NCBI GenBank assembly: GCA_002792275.1 | Contig: PFOA01000016.1 | Coordinates: 1 to 7,955 of the forward strand | DNA from: Candidatus Saccharibacteria bacterium CG_4_10_14_0_2_um_filter_52_9 | GTDB taxonomy: Bacteria > Patescibacteriota > Saccharimonadia > Saccharimonadales > UBA4665 | DNA length: 7,955 nt | Direction of reading: 5' to 3' | Shown: one piece after another, positions 6,329 to 7,955 of the stretch | Layout of the letters: the number at the start of each line of letters is the position of its first letter | Position numbering within the stretch: position 1 is the first letter of the stretch | Position numbers and translations under genes: made by a program | Notes under the pieces: generated by a model | What the model saw: the letters and a program-made list of their open reading frames with translations, nothing else | Told to the model about the DNA's origin: nothing | The model's database searches: none

Positions 6329-7287
6329 GCCGCGGCCTTAGCCAGATACTCGTTAACATTGGTCTCGATGCGCTTAATAATGTTTTCGACCGGAGCTTTT
6401 ACAAACGGTTGGCCGATTACTTTTTCGTAAAGTTCAATGTAACGGTCAGTAACGGAATTAACGAATTCGTCGGTCATTTCGGGAACAGTCTGGCCGGCAT
6501 CGCCCTTAAAGCCGTTGGCCATCAGCCATTCGCGTACGAACTCTTTGGATAATTGGCGGGGCGCCTCGTCTTTTTTGCCACCCACATAGCTGTCGTAGCT
6601 ATCGGCGTAGAAGTAGCGCGAGGAGTCGGGGGTGTGGATCTCATCAATCAGGATAATCTCAACGTCCAAGCGCCCGAATTCGTATTTGGTATCTGCCAGC
6701 ACTAAGCCTTGAGCGCGGGCTATTTCCTGGCCGCGCTTAAAGATTTTAAGAGCGTAGTCGGCCAATTGGTCCCATTCTTCTTGGGTAGCCAGGTTCTGCT
6801 TGACGATTTCTTGGGGAGCTATATTCTCGTCGTGGCCGACATCGGCCTTGGTGGTAGGAGTTACGATTGGTTCTGGGAAAGAATCGTATTCCTGCATGCC
6901 TTCGGGCAGGTTAACACCGCATAGCGACCGTTCGCCGGCTTCGTAAGACCGCCAGGCGGAACCAACCAGACAGCCGCGAACTATCATTTCAATCATTACC
7001 GGATTAGCTTTGAGGCCAGCGCTGACGGAGGGGTCGGGCGTGGCTTTCAGCCAGTTAGGTACAATATCCGAGGTTTTTTCCAGGAAGTGAGCCGCTATTT
7101 GGTTTAAAACCTGCCCTTTGTAGGGAATAGCACGGGGTAAAATAACATCAAAAGCGGAGATACGGTCAGTCGCAATAGAAACCAGCGTTTTATCGCCTAT
7201 AAAGTAAACGTCGCGAACTTTACCGTGGTAGAGCGACGTTTGTCCGGGAAACTTAAAATCAGTATTGGCAATCGCATCTGTACCCAT
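6325..7287 (-). CDS. purC: SAICAR synthetase PurC
   Basis: A 320-residue cytoplasmic ATP-dependent ligase joining CAIR and aspartate to SAICAR. Visible motifs: GKVRDVY (22-28, ATP site), TDRISAFD (40-47), VRGCLVGSAW (103-112), PTTKADVGHDENI (144-156), LADTKYEFG (197-205) and LIDEIHTPDSSRYF (213-226), all standard for the family. The length matches the longer form of about 300 residues rather than the short E. coli-type form of about 240. It is the first gene of the minus-strand operon and overlaps purB by four bases (ATGA). The ATG at 7287 stands 7 nt after a perfect TATAAT, so the message is probably leaderless. The bases AGAGGTA between them would be too close to act as a usual ribosome site. 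The C-terminal tail (about 300-320) is helical-looking and not conserved in any way I can name. Confidence 0.97.
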   Translation of the reverse strand: MGTDAIANTDFKFPGQTSLYHGKVRDVYFIGDKTLVSIATDRISAFDVILPRAIPYKGQVLNQIAAHFLEKTSDIVPNWLKATPDPSVSAGLKANPVMIEMIVRGCLVGSAWRSYEAGERSLCGVNLPEGMQEYDSFPEPIVTPTTKADVGHDENIAPQEIVKQNLATQEEWDQLADYALKIFKRGQEIARAQGLVLADTKYEFGRLDVEIILIDEIHTPDSSRYFYADSYDSYVGGKKDEAPRQLSKEFVREWLMANGFKGDAGQTVPEMTDEFVNSVTDRYIELYEKVIGQPFVKAPVENIIKRIETNVNEYLAKAAA

Positions 7288-7294
7288 TACCTCT

Positions 7295-7300
7295 ATTATA
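7295..7300 (-). promoter_or_regulatory. -10 element (TATAAT) of the purC-purB-kinase operon
   Basis: A perfect TATAAT on the minus strand, 7 nt before the purC ATG. The best -35 candidate is TTGGTT (7324-7319) with an 18-nt spacer, only 3 of 6 matches. Transcription would begin at or just before the ATG. The element lies 3 bp from the -10 proposed for the divergent purE gene, so both promoters cannot be occupied at once. Confidence 0.6.
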
Positions 7301-7303
7301 CGG

Positions 7304-7309
7304 TATTAT
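7304..7309 (+). promoter_or_regulatory. -10 element (TATTAT) of purE
   Basis: TATTAT (5 of 6 matches) lies on the plus strand, with an overlapping alternative at 7307-7312. No good -35 is seen upstream, where the sequence is already purC coding. A start near 7316-7319 would leave a leader of about 25-30 nt carrying the purE ribosome site. Confidence 0.4.
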
Positions 7310-7334
7310 TATTGTATGAACCAAATCGGTAATT

Positions 7335-7340
7335 AAGGAG
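7335..7340 (+). promoter_or_regulatory. Shine-Dalgarno AAGGAG of purE
   Basis: AAGGAG lies 4 nt before the ATG at 7345, within TAAGGAGATATATG. This is a strong ribosome site, in contrast to purC on the other side of the same spacer, which has none. Confidence 0.75.
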
Positions 7341-7344
7341 ATAT

Positions 7345-7836
7345 ATGAGCAATCCAGTCGTCGGTATTATTATGGGGTCCGATTCCGACCTCGACATTAT
7401 GAGCCAAGCCGCTAAGGTGTTGGATGAATTTGGCGTCGCCAACGAAGTACGAGTTTTATCAGCCCACCGCACGCCCGACGAAACCAGTGCCTACGTCCGC
7501 GGCGCAGCCGGCAAGGGTATCAAAGTTATCATTGCTGGTGCCGGCGGCTCAGCCCACCTGGCCGGTGTCACCGCCGCCCAAACCAATCTTCCCGTAGTTT
7601 CGATTCCTATCAAGCGTGAGGGCCACGGCAACGAAGCTCTGTTTTCTAACATTGCCATGCCTCCGGGCGTACCTCTGGCCACCATGCCAGAAAACGGCGC
7701 CAAAAACGCCGCTTTGCTAACCTTGCGCATCCTAGCCCTAAGCGACCCTGAAGTCGCCAAAAAGTACGAAGACTTCGTCAAAACCCAACACAACGCCGTC
7801 GTCGACAAAGACACCCAACTCCAAGCCAAAGGGTAA
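7345..7836 (+). CDS. purE: N5-carboxyaminoimidazole ribonucleotide mutase PurE (class I-like)
   Basis: A 163-residue protein of the usual size for the octameric class I PurE, which moves the carboxyl group of N5-CAIR to give CAIR, the substrate of PurC. MGSDSD (10-15) and SAHRTP (39-44) carry the family's Ser, Asp and catalytic His (His41), and GAGGSAHLAG (65-74) forms the nucleotide loop. Two spots differ from the E. coli-like consensus: AHLAG for AHLPG, and KREGHGNEALF (90-100) where class I enzymes have a QS...SGxDSL-like stretch. MPPGVPLAT then fits the family again. Whether it is a mutase (needing PurK) or a direct AIR carboxylase cannot be settled here, because purK is not in the window. 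The start is fixed by AAGGAG. It is divergent from purC, so the two consecutive pathway enzymes share one intergenic spacer. Confidence 0.96.
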   Translation: MSNPVVGIIMGSDSDLDIMSQAAKVLDEFGVANEVRVLSAHRTPDETSAYVRGAAGKGIKVIIAGAGGSAHLAGVTAAQTNLPVVSIPIKREGHGNEALFSNIAMPPGVPLATMPENGAKNAALLTLRILALSDPEVAKKYEDFVKTQHNAVVDKDTQLQAKG

Positions 7837-7907
7837 AACTATACTCGTGTTAGAAGATATTTTTTGAACTCAGAGTAATCACTTACTATATACCTGAATT
7901 CTAAATC

Positions 7908-7955
7908 TTAAACGAACACCTGGCCGCTTAAGTTGTTAATCTCACTGTAGAATAC
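7908..7955 (-). CDS. Possible C-terminal end of a minus-strand gene cut by the window edge
   Basis: On the minus strand, 15 codons are open from the window edge to a TAA at 7908-7910, ending NNLSGQVFV. The other two frames contain stops in the same stretch. The 71 nt between this point and purE are AT-rich and hold no ORF, which would fit a spacer between convergent genes. Fifteen open codons occur often by chance, so this is weak. No hairpin terminator was found in the spacer. Confidence 0.2.
   Translation of the reverse strand, partial: VFYSEINNLSGQVFV

Overview
The window looks like a chromosomal stretch of a small-genome bacterium of the Candidate Phyla Radiation (Patescibacteria), perhaps a Saccharibacteria-like lineage. 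This is inferred from gene content, not from a marker gene. The pointers are a secreted LysM plus Rpf-type transglycosylase, a small P-loop nucleotide kinase of a type I associate with this group, tight gene packing, and two starts that look leaderless. The genetic code is standard: TGA ends real genes and tryptophan is TGG. No phylogenetic marker is present, so the assignment is tentative.

Layout, left to right. (1) 110-784, minus: exported LysM/Rpf-like cell-wall lytic enzyme with a strong Shine-Dalgarno, and about 110 nt downstream of a good sigma-70 promoter. (2) 996-1865, plus: divergent, unrecognised, probably exported protein with six cysteines. (3) 1907-2569, plus: class I SAM-dependent methyltransferase, apparently leaderless. 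(4) 2624-4294, plus: bifunctional PurH, with an N-terminal domain that departs from the usual IMP cyclohydrolase motif. (5) 4302-4384: a tRNA 3' remnant on the minus strand next to a hairpin that can end transcription from both sides. (6) 7287 down to 4387, minus: an operon purC-purB-kinase, with purC and purB overlapping by ATGA and the kinase 2 nt after purB. The kinase gene carries one frameshift and is markedly AT-richer than its neighbours. (7) 7345-7836, plus: purE, divergent from purC across a 57-nt spacer in which the two promoters overlap. (8) 7837-7955: AT-rich spacer, possibly followed by the last codons of a minus-strand gene.

The four pur genes cover a block of the late de novo purine pathway: PurE makes CAIR, PurC makes SAICAR, PurB releases AICAR (and also makes AMP from adenylosuccinate), and PurH formylates AICAR and closes the ring to IMP. 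The earlier genes (purF, purD, purN/T, purL, purM) and purK are not in this window. The left part (Rpf-like enzyme and the cysteine-containing exported protein) concerns the cell envelope and is functionally separate.

No CRISPR array, insertion sequence, integrase or toxin-antitoxin pair was seen. The features most worth a second look are the tRNA remnant plus hairpin beside an AT-rich broken gene, the altered PurH cyclohydrolase motif, and the unrecognised exported protein.
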